DNA of 64,000 nt from assembly GCA_023399155.1 (NCBI GenBank), contig JAEWQP010000006.1, forward strand, positions 62,001 through 126,000, given 5' to 3'. Position numbers and translations under genes: made by a program. Positions 7,873 to 17,091 of the stretch are shown here, piece by piece. The DNA comes from Verrucomicrobiota bacterium. Lineage in GTDB: Bacteria > Verrucomicrobiota > Verrucomicrobiia > Opitutales > Opitutaceae. Numbering within the stretch: the stretch's first letter is position 1; each line of letters starts with the position of its first letter. The notes under the pieces are model-generated. The model searched no databases. It was not told where the DNA came from and saw nothing but the letters and a program-made list of their open reading frames with translations.

Positions 7873-9816
7873 TCAGTCGAGCAGGTAGGTGCGGATGAAC
7901 TGCACCATCGCGTAGAACTGGTAGTCGCTGTTCACCTTCTTGGCGAAGCCGTGGCCCTCGTTGGCCGCCTCCATGTACCAGACCGTGCCCCCGTGCTCGC
8001 GGATGGTGCGGACCATCTGCAGCGCCTCGGACTTCGGCACGCGCGGATCATTTGCGCCCTGCACGACGAAGAGCGGCTTCTGGATTCGCGCCGCGTGGTT
8101 GAGCGGCGAGATCGACTCGAGAAACGCCCGCATCTCCGGGTCGCGTTCGTCCCCGTACTCGACGCGACGGAGATCGCGCCGGTAGCTCTCGGTGTTCTCC
8201 AGGAACGTCACGAAATTACTGATACCCACGACATCGAGCGCACAGCGGATGCGGTCGTTGTAGTGCACCGCGCTCGCAAGGGTCATGTAGCCGCCGTAGC
8301 TGCCGCCCATGATCATCACGCGGCCGGCGTCGAGGTCGGGCTGCGTCGCGATCCAGTCCAGCAGCGCGCCGATGTCGCGCACGGAGTCCTCCCGGAGCCG
8401 GCCGTTGTCGAGCTTGACGAACGTCTTGCCGAACCCGGTCGAGCCGCGGACGTTGGGGTAGATGAGCGCCGCGCCAAGCTCGTTGAGGATGAAGTTCGAA
8501 CGACCCTGGAAGACCGGGTTGGCCCGGCTCTCCGGGCCGCCGTGGATGCTGATGATGACGGGTCGGGGCCCGGTGAAGCGCGCCGCAGGAGGGAAGAGGA
8601 ATCCCGAGATCTCGAGCCCATCGAAACTCTTCCAGCGGATGGCTTTTGGCTCGCGCAACTCATCGGCATTGATCCCGCCCAGCTCGCTTTCGGTCCACCG
8701 CTCCACGCGGCGCGACTCGACATCGAGCACGTAGACGTCGGAGGCCGAGCGCGCGCTGTTCACGACGAACGCGGCATGGCGGTTGTCGCGGTGCCAGGTG
8801 CCGTTGGAAACCAGGCCGGTGGGAAGGCCCTGGACCGGCGCGTGCCTCCGTGAGGCAGTGTCCATGAGGTGCACGATCGAACCCTGCGGTTCGTGCGTGA
8901 TGAACGTGAGCCAGCGGCCGTCCCACGACTGGGTTATCGTGACCACGTCGTGCTGCACGTCCGGGGTGAGATGCGAGACCGCGCCACTCTCGAGATCGAG
9001 GTGCGCCAGGCGCTTGAACTCGTGGTCCTCGTCCGTCGTGAGATAGACCCCGCGTCCGTCGCGGGTGAAGATCGCGTCGTCCCGCGAGATGCCGGGCCGG
9101 TCGCGCGGCGTGAGCGCGCGGCGCGAGCCCGATGTTGTATCCACGAGCCAGATATACGATTCGTTGACCGACACATACTCCACGACGAGCAGCCGGGATC
9201 CGTCGGGGGAGACATCCGAGACGCCCCAGCCGCCGCCGCTGTTTTCCATGAGCAGGCGGCTGGTCGCCCCGTCGAGGGGTTCCATGAGGTGGATGTCGCG
9301 GTCCGAGCCGTTGCGTCGGGTGGAGGCGTAGGCGAACCAGGCGCCGTCCTCGCTCCACGCCGGCATGGAGTTCTGGCTGCGGCCGCCATCAGTGAGGAGC
9401 GTGCTGCGGCCGCTGGCGAAGTCCATGCGGTAGAGCTGCCCGAATTCGCCGCCGCCGATGTCGCGCGTGTAGACCATGAACGCGCCGGCAACCGGATCGT
9501 AGCTCGCGGCCCGGACGGGTTCCTCGAAAAACGTCAGCTGGCGGCGTGCGCCAAGCGGCATCGCGACGTGGTGGATCTGCGCGGTGTTCGCAAAACGCGT
9601 GCTGATGAGCATCTCGAGCCGCTGCGGGTGCCAGTCGGAGAACGTCGCCGCCCGCGACTCGGTGTAGCGCGAGACCTCCGCGACGAGTTCCTGCGGGATC
9701 TCGGGAATGCCCTCGAGGAGCAGGGCGGGCGGGGGCTGGACGGGAGCGGCACCGCCGGTGGCGGCGGCGAGAAGGAACGTGAGGGAGGCGAGCGCAAGCC
9801 GGGGGGACGTTGACAT
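7873..9816 (-). CDS. Secreted prolyl-oligopeptidase-family (S9) serine peptidase
   Basis: A 647-residue peptidase. An N-terminal signal peptide (residues 1-23, hydrophobic LALASLTFLLAAATGGAAP) implies export. Residues 60-400 form a beta-propeller with WD/PD40-like repeats (for example DVSPDGSRLL, YVLDVESRRVERW). The C-terminal alpha/beta-hydrolase has the nucleophile S506 in GGSYGGYMT, D590 in GANDPRVP and H622 in NEGHGF, so the triad is complete. It resembles S9C acylaminoacyl/dipeptidyl peptidases that trim oligopeptides. The gene is separate from the ABC operon upstream (71-base gap, same strand). Confidence 0.9.
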   Translation of the reverse strand: MSTSPRLALASLTFLLAAATGGAAPVQPPPALLLEGIPEIPQELVAEVSRYTESRAATFSDWHPQRLEMLISTRFANTAQIHHVAMPLGARRQLTFFEEPVRAASYDPVAGAFMVYTRDIGGGEFGQLYRMDFASGRSTLLTDGGRSQNSMPAWSEDGAWFAYASTRRNGSDRDIHLMEPLDGATSRLLMENSGGGWGVSDVSPDGSRLLVVEYVSVNESYIWLVDTTSGSRRALTPRDRPGISRDDAIFTRDGRGVYLTTDEDHEFKRLAHLDLESGAVSHLTPDVQHDVVTITQSWDGRWLTFITHEPQGSIVHLMDTASRRHAPVQGLPTGLVSNGTWHRDNRHAAFVVNSARSASDVYVLDVESRRVERWTESELGGINADELREPKAIRWKSFDGLEISGFLFPPAARFTGPRPVIISIHGGPESRANPVFQGRSNFILNELGAALIYPNVRGSTGFGKTFVKLDNGRLREDSVRDIGALLDWIATQPDLDAGRVMIMGGSYGGYMTLASAVHYNDRIRCALDVVGISNFVTFLENTESYRRDLRRVEYGDERDPEMRAFLESISPLNHAARIQKPLFVVQGANDPRVPKSEALQMVRTIREHGGTVWYMEAANEGHGFAKKVNSDYQFYAMVQFIRTYLLD

Positions 9817-9887
9817 GGCGCCACGCTAGCGGGCGCGCCGTGGGCGTGAAGGCGAAATCCCGCCCGGTCGCGCCGGCCGCCGCGGCG

Positions 9888-10727
9888 CTACTTGATGCCG
9901 GCTCCGGTCTCGGAGGGCACGAGGTGGCGCTGGAAGAACCGGAAGAGCAGGACCACCGGCAGCGTCGCCAGGACGGCGCAGGCCAGGATGTCACCCCACT
10001 GCACCGGCGGCTGGGTGAACAGGTTGGCGAGGCTGATCTGCACCGTGCGCGACTCATCGCGCGTGGCGATCATGAGCGGCCAGAGAAAATCGCCCCAATG
10101 CGCGAGCACGTCGAGCAGCACGACCGTGGCGAGGGCAGGGCGTATCATCGGCAGCGCGACATGCCAGAACTGGTGCCAGACGCCGGCGCCGTCGAGCACC
10201 GCGGCCTCCTCGATCTGTGTGGGCACGCTGAGGAAATGCTGCCGGAGGAAGTAGATGTTGAACGCCTTCGCCATGAACGGGACCGTGAGCCCGCCCATCG
10301 CCGCCGCGAAACCGCCGGTGAGCCCGAGATCGCGCGCGGTCAGGAACATCGGCACCGCGATCGCCTCCACCGGAAGTATCACCAGGATCACGACAAAGAA
10401 GAAGAGCGGCTCGCGGCCGCGGAACCTCAGGCGGGCGAAGGCGTAGGCGGCGAGCGCATTGATCAGCAGCCCGACGCCGGCGATCAGCACGACCTGCAGG
10501 CCCGAGACGAGGAAGGCCGGACCGAGCGAGGCCCGCCTCCACGCGTCGGCATAGTTCGACCACGTCCAGTTCGCCGCTGTGAGCCAGCTCGCCGCGTCGT
10601 GGCGGAAAATCACCGGCTCGACCCGGAAGGAGCCCAGGACCATCCAGGCGAGCGGCGCGAGGAACACGGCCGCCACCACGACGCTGGCGGGCCAGGCGAG
10701 TCGCCGCCATGCACGCCGAAGCCTCAT
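9888..10727 (-). CDS. Carbohydrate ABC transporter permease (MalG/CUT1 type)
   Basis: A 279-residue inner-membrane permease of a CUT1 sugar importer. Six hydrophobic segments are visible, starting with WPASVVVAAVFLAPLAWMVLGSF. The cytoplasmic EAA loop that contacts the ATPase is EEAAVLDGAGVWHQFWHVALPMIRPAL (compare EAAxxDGAxxxxxFxxixlPlxxP), near residue 190. It starts inside the stop of the upstream permease gene (ATGA overlap at 10724-10727), with a GGGAGGT ribosome-binding site. It is the last gene of the binding protein-permease-permease operon. The substrate is unknown; the family carries oligosaccharides. Confidence 0.9.
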   Translation of the reverse strand: MRLRRAWRRLAWPASVVVAAVFLAPLAWMVLGSFRVEPVIFRHDAASWLTAANWTWSNYADAWRRASLGPAFLVSGLQVVLIAGVGLLINALAAYAFARLRFRGREPLFFFVVILVILPVEAIAVPMFLTARDLGLTGGFAAAMGGLTVPFMAKAFNIYFLRQHFLSVPTQIEEAAVLDGAGVWHQFWHVALPMIRPALATVVLLDVLAHWGDFLWPLMIATRDESRTVQISLANLFTQPPVQWGDILACAVLATLPVVLLFRFFQRHLVPSETGAGIK

Positions 10728-11614
10728 GCCCGGACCTCCCGGCCGATCAGCCGCTGCACCAACAGAAGGAGCGCCACCCAGCCGAGGAAGAGGACGGCGG
10801 CCGCGGAAGCACGCCCGAGGTCCTGCTGCAGGAAGGTGGTCTCATAGATCGACTGCACGAGCGAAAGGGTGCGCCCCTCCGGCCCGCCGCGCGTCATGAG
10901 GTAGGGTTGCACGAAGAGCCGGAAGGCGAGGATGGTGGTGACGGTGACCACGAAGACGATCGTGTTGCGCAGGGCCGGAAGCACGACGTGCCAGACGCGC
11001 TGCAGCGCGCCCGCGCCATCGATTCGTGCCGCCTCGAGCTGCTCGCGCGGGACGCCCTGCAGGCCTGCGAGGAACACCATCATCTGCAGGCCCACGCCCT
11101 GCCACACCGACATGGCCGCGATGGCGGGGAGCGCGAGCTGCGGGTCGCGCAACCACGCGCGCGGCTCGAGGCCGATGGCCGACAGCGCCGCGTTGGCCAG
11201 GCCCATCTCGGCGCCCTGGGCGGGTTGGTAGAGGAGCGTCCAGACCACGGCCAGCACGGGCATCGAGACCACGACGGGGAGGAAGAACACGGTGCGCAGC
11301 CAGCGCCAGGCCGGCTCGGCACGGTCGACCCACAGCGCGAGCAGGAAGGCGAGGACCGACTGGAAGGGAACAATGAGCACCGCGAACCACGCGGTATTGA
11401 AGAAAGCCTGACGAAAGCGCGGGTCGGATAGCAGGTCCGAGTAGTTGGATCCGCCCGCCCAGCGGGCGCGCTCCGGAGCCAGGAGGTCCGCATCGCTCAG
11501 GCTCCAGGCGGCGGCGCGCACGAGCGGCCAGACGACGAAGAGGCCGAGCAGCAGGAGGGCGGGAAGCAGGAGCCAGGGCGCGCGGCGGGCGTAGGTGCGC
11601 TGCCACGACGTCAT
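10724..11614 (-). CDS. Carbohydrate ABC transporter permease (MalF/UgpA type)
   Basis: A 296-residue inner-membrane permease, the partner of the MalG-like protein. Membrane segments include LLLPALLLLGLFVVWPLVRA and WRWLRTVFFLPVVVSMPVLAVVWTLLY. The EAA loop reads EQLEAARIDGAGALQRVWHVVLPALRNT near residue 200. The start at 11614 has a strong GAGGAGG ribosome-binding site 5 bases upstream and overlaps the stop of the binding-protein gene by four bases. The open frame continues upstream to 12298, but that part is antisense-like translation inside the binding-protein gene. Confidence 0.9.
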   Translation of the reverse strand: MTSWQRTYARRAPWLLLPALLLLGLFVVWPLVRAAAWSLSDADLLAPERARWAGGSNYSDLLSDPRFRQAFFNTAWFAVLIVPFQSVLAFLLALWVDRAEPAWRWLRTVFFLPVVVSMPVLAVVWTLLYQPAQGAEMGLANAALSAIGLEPRAWLRDPQLALPAIAAMSVWQGVGLQMMVFLAGLQGVPREQLEAARIDGAGALQRVWHVVLPALRNTIVFVVTVTTILAFRLFVQPYLMTRGGPEGRTLSLVQSIYETTFLQQDLGRASAAAVLFLGWVALLLLVQRLIGREVRA

Positions 11615-12909
11615 GGCTGCCTCCTCGCGTCGGTGCGGTGTGCGCGACGGTCGATCACGCGCTGGATCTCCGCCTCGGCTGACAGGAGGCGGGCCTCGAC
11701 CGGCGCGCCCCGCGCGATGTCGCGCAGCGCGGCGGCGAACCGCTGGGTCAGCGTCGCGTAGTGCGGTGTGATCGGCCGCGGCCGCGCGCGGCTTTCGAGT
11801 TGCTCGCGGAAGAGCGAATACGGTGGCGCGGAATATTCCGGGAAGGCGGCGAAGGCGCTTCGCCGCGCCGGCACGGCGCCATTGGCCCGGACCAGCGGCA
11901 CGACGCCGGTGTCGGTCCCCGTGATCCACTTCAACCAGGTCGTCGCCGCGTCGGGCGCGGTGGTCCGGGAGGACACCGCCCAGCACCAGCTTCCACAGGG
12001 CGCGGCTGGTTCGTTGATCACCGGGAGCGGCATGGCGCCCAGGCGGTCGCCCTTGCGTGCGAGATGCCCGCGGGCCATCCAGTGGCCGCTCCAGTCCATG
12101 GCCGTGCGGCCGTGGCCGAATGGATCGGGTTCGACGGGATCGGTCGCGGCGTACCCCTGCGTGAAGAGATCCTGCCAGGCCGTGAGGGCGGCCTGGTTGG
12201 CTGTGCCGGCCAGCACACCGGAGACCCGGGTGCCGTCGCTGGAAATCAACCGGCCGCCGGCGGACCAGAGGACCGGCGAGAAGGCATAGGTGAACCACTC
12301 GTCGGCGCTTTCATTCATGTGCAGCGCCACCGGCTCCGTCCCCGCCGTCCGCAGCCGCGCACACGCGTCGACGAACTGCGCCCAGGACCAGGCCTGCCCC
12401 TCCGGCGGTGGTTTCACGCCGGCCTGCTCGAACATGGCACGATCGTAGTAGAGCACGACCGCGGAATCGTAGGCGCCGAGTGCATACAGCTCGCCGTGGA
12501 CCGTGCCCTGCGCCAGGATCGTGGGAAGAAAGTCCGCAAGCTCGTGCATCTCGAACGCCCGGGTCAGGGGCGCGAGGAGCCCGGCGTCGGCGAACCGTGC
12601 GACCAGCGGGCCATCGAGGTCGAACACATCGGGCAGGTCGCGCGCCGCCGCGGCCACGGCGAGTTTCTCCGTGTATTGGAAGTCGGGGAAAAACGTGAGA
12701 TCCACGCGCAGGCCCTCGGCGGCGTGGGCCCGATTGAAGCCCGCGGCGATCTCCCGCAGGGCGTGGTTCTCGGACTCCTGGCCCTGGTGGCTCCACACCC
12801 GAAGGACGTGCGCCTCGGCTCCCAGCACACCGATCGAGGCCGACCACGCCAGCACCGCGAGAAGCAGCGCACGGGCACGCGGGACGGTTCGTGTGGGAGG
12901 CGGATTCAT
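11611..12909 (-). CDS. Sugar ABC transporter substrate-binding protein
   Basis: A 432-residue periplasmic solute-binding protein (family 1, MalE/UgpB-like). An N-terminal export signal (about residues 1-31, core ALLLAVLAWSASIGVLGAEA) precedes VLRVWSHQGQESE, the usual first strand of this family. Further markers are ARDLPDVFDLDGPLVARFADAGLLAPL and ALGAYDSAVVLYYDRAMFEQAGV. Its C-terminal RRAHRTDARRQP tail is basic. It is the first gene of the importer operon, each junction being an ATGA overlap. No ATPase gene is present in the window, so a shared MsmK/UgpC-type ATPase elsewhere is inferred. The ligand is probably an oligosaccharide. Confidence 0.9.
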   Translation of the reverse strand: MNPPPTRTVPRARALLLAVLAWSASIGVLGAEAHVLRVWSHQGQESENHALREIAAGFNRAHAAEGLRVDLTFFPDFQYTEKLAVAAAARDLPDVFDLDGPLVARFADAGLLAPLTRAFEMHELADFLPTILAQGTVHGELYALGAYDSAVVLYYDRAMFEQAGVKPPPEGQAWSWAQFVDACARLRTAGTEPVALHMNESADEWFTYAFSPVLWSAGGRLISSDGTRVSGVLAGTANQAALTAWQDLFTQGYAATDPVEPDPFGHGRTAMDWSGHWMARGHLARKGDRLGAMPLPVINEPAAPCGSWCWAVSSRTTAPDAATTWLKWITGTDTGVVPLVRANGAVPARRSAFAAFPEYSAPPYSLFREQLESRARPRPITPHYATLTQRFAAALRDIARGAPVEARLLSAEAEIQRVIDRRAHRTDARRQP

Positions 12910-13093
12910 CGGCAGCGGACGGCGGGCGATTCAACCGCGGATGTGGCGTGTGTCCCATCGGGTGCGCGCCCCATGGACGGGGACGCGGCGGCGGTCGTTG
13001 ACACGGCTTGCCTCGCCGGGGGCCGTCGTCACACGGTTTGGCGGCATCCCGGTGCAGTCAAGCCTCACGTTCAACCTTCACCATTCCCGTCGC

Positions 13094-13357
13094 ATGGCAC
13101 TCGAACTCAGACCCAATTGTGAATGCTGCGATCGCGACCTTCCGCCCGGTTCGCCCGACGCCTGCATCTGTTCCTTCGAGTGCACTTTCTGCCACGCGTG
13201 CGCCTCGGAGGTGCTCGGCTTTGTCTGCCCGAACTGCGGCGGCGAACTCGTGCGGCGCCCGATCCGCCCCGCGGAGAAGCTTGTCCGCCATCCCGCATCC
13301 ACTCGACGGGTACACCGGGATGAGCCGTGTGCGCGGCGGTCTGTGTCGCCGGGGTAG
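13094..13357 (+). CDS. DUF1272 small cysteine-rich protein
   Basis: An 87-residue protein matching the DUF1272 family. The N-terminal 56 residues contain the invariant pattern LRPNCECCDRDLPPGSPDA, then CSFECTFCHACA and CPNCGGELVRRPIRP. Eight family cysteines are present in four CxxC-like pairs, consistent with two structural zinc sites, although metal binding has not been shown for this protein. Function is unknown. The last 30 residues are arginine-rich and beyond the family core. The ATG at 13094 puts the family's MALELRP at the very start. It is a single gene transcribed divergently from the sugar importer operon. Confidence 0.85.
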   Translation: MALELRPNCECCDRDLPPGSPDACICSFECTFCHACASEVLGFVCPNCGGELVRRPIRPAEKLVRHPASTRRVHRDEPCARRSVSPG

Positions 13358-13625
13358 GGCGTGTATTCAAAGCCCTCGTCTGGTTCAAGGCGGTCGATCG
13401 GGCTCAGAAAAAGGAGGGCTGGGCGCCTGCCCGTGCGCGATCGTCCCAAGGCAAGCGCCCGCCGTTGCGCAGGCGCGGCGAAGTGCGAGTTCCGCCCTCC
13501 CGGGGACCTGTCAGAGTGCTTGCAAACACACCATAAAGCCCGCCCCGCCGCCGGGGTCGCCGACCTCGGCGTGCCCTGGAGTGGATGGGTCGGAAGGCGT
13601 CGCCGACTGAGGCTGAAGCCTGGGC

Positions 13626-14303
13626 TCAGCGCGCGACGGCGAGCTGCTCGGGCGTCAGGGTGGCGGCGAGTTCGCTGAAGGTGAGAAAGGTGCAGCCCTG
13701 GCGCCGGAGTTCGGCAAGGATCGCAGGGAGCTGCGCCAGCGTTTCCGCGCGCCACTCGTGGCACAGGATGACGGTGCGGTCCTCGATCCCCGTTGTCGCT
13801 TTCTGCAGGATGCCAGCGGCATCGGTGGCCTGGTTCCAGTCATCCGACGAGACGAGTCGCACCTGGGAAATCGGGAAATGCTTCACGTCCGTGGTGGCGA
13901 GGGCCGCCGCCATGGCGTCGTTCCACTCCAGGAAGGGAGCCCAGAACCAGCGCGGCCTCCGGTCGATCGCCGCCTGGATCGCGTCCTGCGTCTCTGTCAC
14001 TTCGTGCGCGATCGCCGCGACCTCGAGATCCTTGAGGTGCGGGTGCGTGTAGGAGTGGTTGATGATTTCGTGGCCGGCCTCCGCGACTTTTCGCGCGAGA
14101 TCGGGATGTGCGGCGACGAAGCGGCCCTCATGCGAAAAGGTGGCGTGGACGCCTTCGCGCGCGAAGAGCTCGAGAAACTGAAGGCACTGCTCGGGCACGG
14201 GACCGTCGTCGAACACGAGGGCGACGCGCTTGGTCGCAGGAGCGGCGCTGGCGAATGCCGGCACGCAGACGGAGAGGAGCAGGGCGAGGGTGGATGGCTT
14301 CAT
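13626..14303 (-). CDS. Secreted polysaccharide deacetylase (NodB-like)
   Basis: A 225-residue carbohydrate esterase family 4-like protein, exported by a signal peptide (KPSTLALLLSVCVPAFASAAP). The NodB fold motifs are present: VALVFDDGP (motif 1, catalytic base Asp and metal Asp), NHSYTHPHL (motif 2, metal His residues) and the downstream VILCHEW (His). It probably removes acetyl groups from peptidoglycan, chitin-like or xylan-type polymers. The motif 3 region (RPRWFWAPF in place of the usual RPPYG) is atypical, so the substrate is uncertain. The gene has the same orientation as the kai operon upstream, but 112 bases separate it from the preceding small gene. Confidence 0.8.
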   Translation of the reverse strand: MKPSTLALLLSVCVPAFASAAPATKRVALVFDDGPVPEQCLQFLELFAREGVHATFSHEGRFVAAHPDLARKVAEAGHEIINHSYTHPHLKDLEVAAIAHEVTETQDAIQAAIDRRPRWFWAPFLEWNDAMAAALATTDVKHFPISQVRLVSSDDWNQATDAAGILQKATTGIEDRTVILCHEWRAETLAQLPAILAELRRQGCTFLTFSELAATLTPEQLAVAR

Positions 14304-14415
14304 CGTGGAGCAGAGACGAGGCGGGACGATCGGTCCGCAGACGATGAAGCGAAGAAAACGCCGGGTGGACGGCGCATTGGGTCTATCATTTGCGCCGCGC
14401 GCACCGTCCGCCGCC

Positions 14416-14766
14416 TCAGGCGGTGTCGCCGCCGAGGCTCATCATGCCTGACTGCGAGGTGTCATCCGGAATCCCGGAGCCAAGCGATTCTTCCGGTCGT
14501 TCGGCAACCGGCTTTTGCGGCTGGGTGGCCGGCCGCGGCCGCACGAAGACCCCGACGTCGTAGAGGATCTCCCGGATGGCCTCGGGGTTCATTCCGGTCC
14601 TCTCCGTCACACGGTGGATGAACTCGTCCTCGCTGATCTCGTGGGTGGGAAGGTCAGCGTCGGTCAGCTGGGGAAGGCGCTCCTTGAGGCGCGCGCGGAT
14701 CATCGGAGCCAGTTGCGGAACAGGAGGGTTGAGCATGTCGGAAAGGGGTGGAAGTCTGCGGTCCAC
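14416..14766 (-). CDS. Hypothetical protein
   Basis: A 116-residue protein that I do not recognise. Residues 20-75 look like a compact helical domain (APMIRARLKERLPQLTDADL, ISEDEFIHRVTERTGMNPEA, IREILYDVGVFV); the last 40 residues are proline/serine-rich and low-complexity. The frame opens with GTG at 14766; an ATG at 14736 (MLNPPVPQ) is an equally likely start. It lies 180 bases after the histidine kinase of the kai operon, on the same strand. A link to that operon is possible but not shown. Confidence 0.5.
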   Translation of the reverse strand: MDRRLPPLSDMLNPPVPQLAPMIRARLKERLPQLTDADLPTHEISEDEFIHRVTERTGMNPEAIREILYDVGVFVRPRPATQPQKPVAERPEESLGSGIPDDTSQSGMMSLGGDTA

Positions 14767-14946
14767 CCGCTAATCCCGGGCCCAGCCGGGCGTATGGCCT
14801 GCCTTGATCATGGCATGCGCGCTGATCTCCGTGACGATGCGCGACTTGCCCCGATTCTTGCGCCACGCACCTGGAAACAGCCGGGGGCCGATCCTCAGGC
14901 AGTTCGCCCGGGAACGTCGCGTGCACCGTGCAGATCGAGCGGGCGT

Positions 14947-16656
14947 TCAGCGCACCATCGCGCCCACGAGCTGCCGGAGGCGCTGCACGGAGATCGGCTT
15001 GGTGAGGTGGTGGACAAAGCCCGCCGAGTGACTCCGGGCCACATCCTCGTCCATCCCGTATCCACTGACGGCGATACCGCGAAGCCCGAAGCGGTCGCGA
15101 AGCTGTCGCATGAGTTCGAGGCCGCTCTGGTCGGGCAGCCCGAGATCGCTGATCACGATGTCGAATGGATGCTTCTCGGCTATCTCGAGGGCACCGCGCG
15201 CGTCGCCGACGGCGTGCACGTGGTGCTGCTGGCGCCGGAGCACGCGCTCGAGCACCACGCGCGTGTCCTGGTGATCCTCGACCAGCAGGATGCGCAGGCC
15301 CGGCGTTTGGGCGGCGGGCGCGCGCGATTCGCGGAGCGACTCGTCCTCGAGCTGCCGGTCCGGTCTGAGCGGGAGTTCGAGGGTGAAACAGGCGCCCAGG
15401 CCGGGCCCGTCGCTGCGGGCGCTGATCGTGCCTCCGTGCGCCTCCGTGATCGAGCGGCTGATCGCGAGCCCGAGGCCGAGCCCGCCGAACTGCCGCGTGA
15501 TCGCGCGGCCGCCCTGCTCGAACGCGTTGAAGATCTTCGTCGCGGCCTCGTGCTCAAAGCCGATGCCGGTATCCAGAATATCGATCGCCATCCGGCCGGG
15601 CGCGGGGTTGTGGGTGCGCACGGTGATGCGGCCGTGCTCCGGGGTGAACTTCACGGCGTTGCGGAGAAGGTTCCAGAGCACCTGCTGGAGGCGGATCGGG
15701 TCTCCCGTCGTCTGTGTCTCCAGCGCACTCTTCTGGACCTCGAGGCTCAGGTGCTTTGCCGCGATGTCGGTCTGGCAGATGGCGAGCGCTTCATCGACGA
15801 GGCGGTCGAGGGCGACCGTGGCGCGGTGCATCTCGAGCTTGCCGCGGGCGATGCGCGTGAGGTCCAGAAGATCGTCGATCAGTCGCGCCTCCAGCTCGAC
15901 GTTGCGCCGGACGACCGCGATCTCCTCGCGAAGATGGGCCGGCAGGGACGCATCGGCCTCGATGGCGGCGGCCGACACGAGCGCGGGTGTGAGCGGTGTG
16001 CGCAGCTCGTGGCTGAGTGCGGCCAGGAATGCATCCTTCGCCACGTTGGCCTGTTCCGCCACATCCTTGGCCAGCTGCAATTCCGCCGTGCGCTGTTGTT
16101 CGGTGAGGTCGGTGACGACGAGGCAGAGCATCTGCCGCGTGTCGATCTGCAGTTCGCTGACGGCGAGGCTTACGGGAAGGGGCGGTGCTTTGGGGCGATG
16201 CAGCAGGGCCGCATGTTTGGCCGGGCGGTTCGCGCGATCGAGCACGCCCGCGATCCCGCTCCACGCCTTGGAACCGATGTGTTCGCAGATGGTGGAGCCT
16301 ATCACGCGCTCAAGCGGCTGCAGTACCATTTCGGAAAATCGCTGATTCGTGTAGAGGATCACTCCTTCGGGCGAAACCGTGACCGCGCCCTCCTGCATGC
16401 GCTCGACATACACGCGATAGGGATGCTCGGCGCCGGTCAGGCTGTAGATCTGGCTGCCCTGCGCCCCGTTCACCACCACGGCGTCGACGGCGCCGGTGCG
16501 GAGCGCCTCGACCGTCTCCGTGAGCTCGCGAAGACGGTCCTGCAGTGCCGCCAGCGCCTCCGGAGCTATGGACACAGTGCGGCTCCTGCGAGGGGCGACA
16601 TTGTTGCCGCCGGCACGCGGCGGCCGGCGCTCGGGTCGGGCTTTCGCCGGCTTCAT
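14947..16656 (-). CDS. PAS hybrid histidine kinase of the kai operon
   Basis: A 569-residue soluble sensor kinase, the last gene of the kaiC-kaiB-kaiB operon. Its start overlaps the stop of the second kaiB (ATGA at 16653-16656). Residues 1-30 are a basic tail, 35-80 a coiled-coil-like lead, and 80-190 a PAS domain ending in VTDLTEQQRTAEL. H216 in LSHELRTPLTP is the phosphoacceptor. HATPase_c has N333 (WNLLRNAVKF), D362 (DTGIG) and GGLGLGLAIS. A C-terminal receiver domain (residues 453-565) has D504 (ISDLGLPD) and K553. Its position suggests it reads the KaiB/KaiC state, but this is inference. No output-domain regulator is nearby. Confidence 0.88.
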   Translation of the reverse strand: MKPAKARPERRPPRAGGNNVAPRRSRTVSIAPEALAALQDRLRELTETVEALRTGAVDAVVVNGAQGSQIYSLTGAEHPYRVYVERMQEGAVTVSPEGVILYTNQRFSEMVLQPLERVIGSTICEHIGSKAWSGIAGVLDRANRPAKHAALLHRPKAPPLPVSLAVSELQIDTRQMLCLVVTDLTEQQRTAELQLAKDVAEQANVAKDAFLAALSHELRTPLTPALVSAAAIEADASLPAHLREEIAVVRRNVELEARLIDDLLDLTRIARGKLEMHRATVALDRLVDEALAICQTDIAAKHLSLEVQKSALETQTTGDPIRLQQVLWNLLRNAVKFTPEHGRITVRTHNPAPGRMAIDILDTGIGFEHEAATKIFNAFEQGGRAITRQFGGLGLGLAISRSITEAHGGTISARSDGPGLGACFTLELPLRPDRQLEDESLRESRAPAAQTPGLRILLVEDHQDTRVVLERVLRRQQHHVHAVGDARGALEIAEKHPFDIVISDLGLPDQSGLELMRQLRDRFGLRGIAVSGYGMDEDVARSHSAGFVHHLTKPISVQRLRQLVGAMVR

Positions 16657-17081
16657 GGCGCGGGCTGCTTTCCCGGGGAAGCGTCGTCAGCCGGGGCGGG
16701 GTCGGCGATCTCAAGTCCGGCCAGGACCCGGTCGCGATCGGTAAGACTGCCGACCATGCGCCGCACGGGCTTCGGCTCATTGCGGATGAGCGTCGGTGCG
16801 GCGACGATCTGCTCGCCGTGAGCGGCGGAGGGCTGCTGATAGAGGTCGACAACTTCGAGGTCGAAGTGTCCGGCCAGGTAGGTATCGCAGATATGCCGGA
16901 TCGCGGCCACGGCGGCGCTGGAGCGCGGGCTGCTCCCGGTGACGAAGAGCCGCAGCGAGTACATGCGATCGACCAGGCCCTCGGCATGCCGACGCTCGAA
17001 ATCCTCCGTGGCATCGGCCGGGGCGCGGGCGCGCCCGCGGGAGCGCTGGGGCGGGTGGCGTGAGGGGAGCTTTTTCTTCAC
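16653..17081 (-). CDS. KaiB-family protein, divergent copy
   Basis: A 142-residue protein with a KaiB thioredoxin-like domain at about residues 40-128. It begins YSLRLFVTGSSPRS, followed by LEVVDLYQQPSAAHGEQIVAAPTLI, then PVRRMVGSLTDRDRVLAGLEI. KaiB binds the KaiC CI ring after a fold switch. This copy departs from the usual G-D-L-S (it has G-S-L-T) and from the conserved P-Q-L-A (it has P-S-A-A). A 38-residue basic N-terminal tail (KKKLPSRHPPQRSRGRARAP) is extra, since canonical KaiB is about 100 residues. The gene sits 10 bases after the canonical-like kaiB and overlaps the kinase start. It may be a sensor or competitor variant rather than a clock KaiB. Confidence 0.85.
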   Translation of the reverse strand: MKKKLPSRHPPQRSRGRARAPADATEDFERRHAEGLVDRMYSLRLFVTGSSPRSSAAVAAIRHICDTYLAGHFDLEVVDLYQQPSAAHGEQIVAAPTLIRNEPKPVRRMVGSLTDRDRVLAGLEIADPAPADDASPGKQPAP

Positions 17082-17091
17082 GGGTCCGTTC

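Noticed and set aside
10724..12298. Extended 524-codon frame of the MalF-like permease
   Set aside because: The first 228 codons lie inside the binding-protein gene in another frame and look like noise; the ATG at 11614 has a strong ribosome-binding site.
13358..13625. Possible tRNA-like or repeat sequence around GTTCAAGGCGG, with partial similarity to 52575-52610
   Set aside because: No cloverleaf can be drawn, and the shared blocks are short with different spacing.
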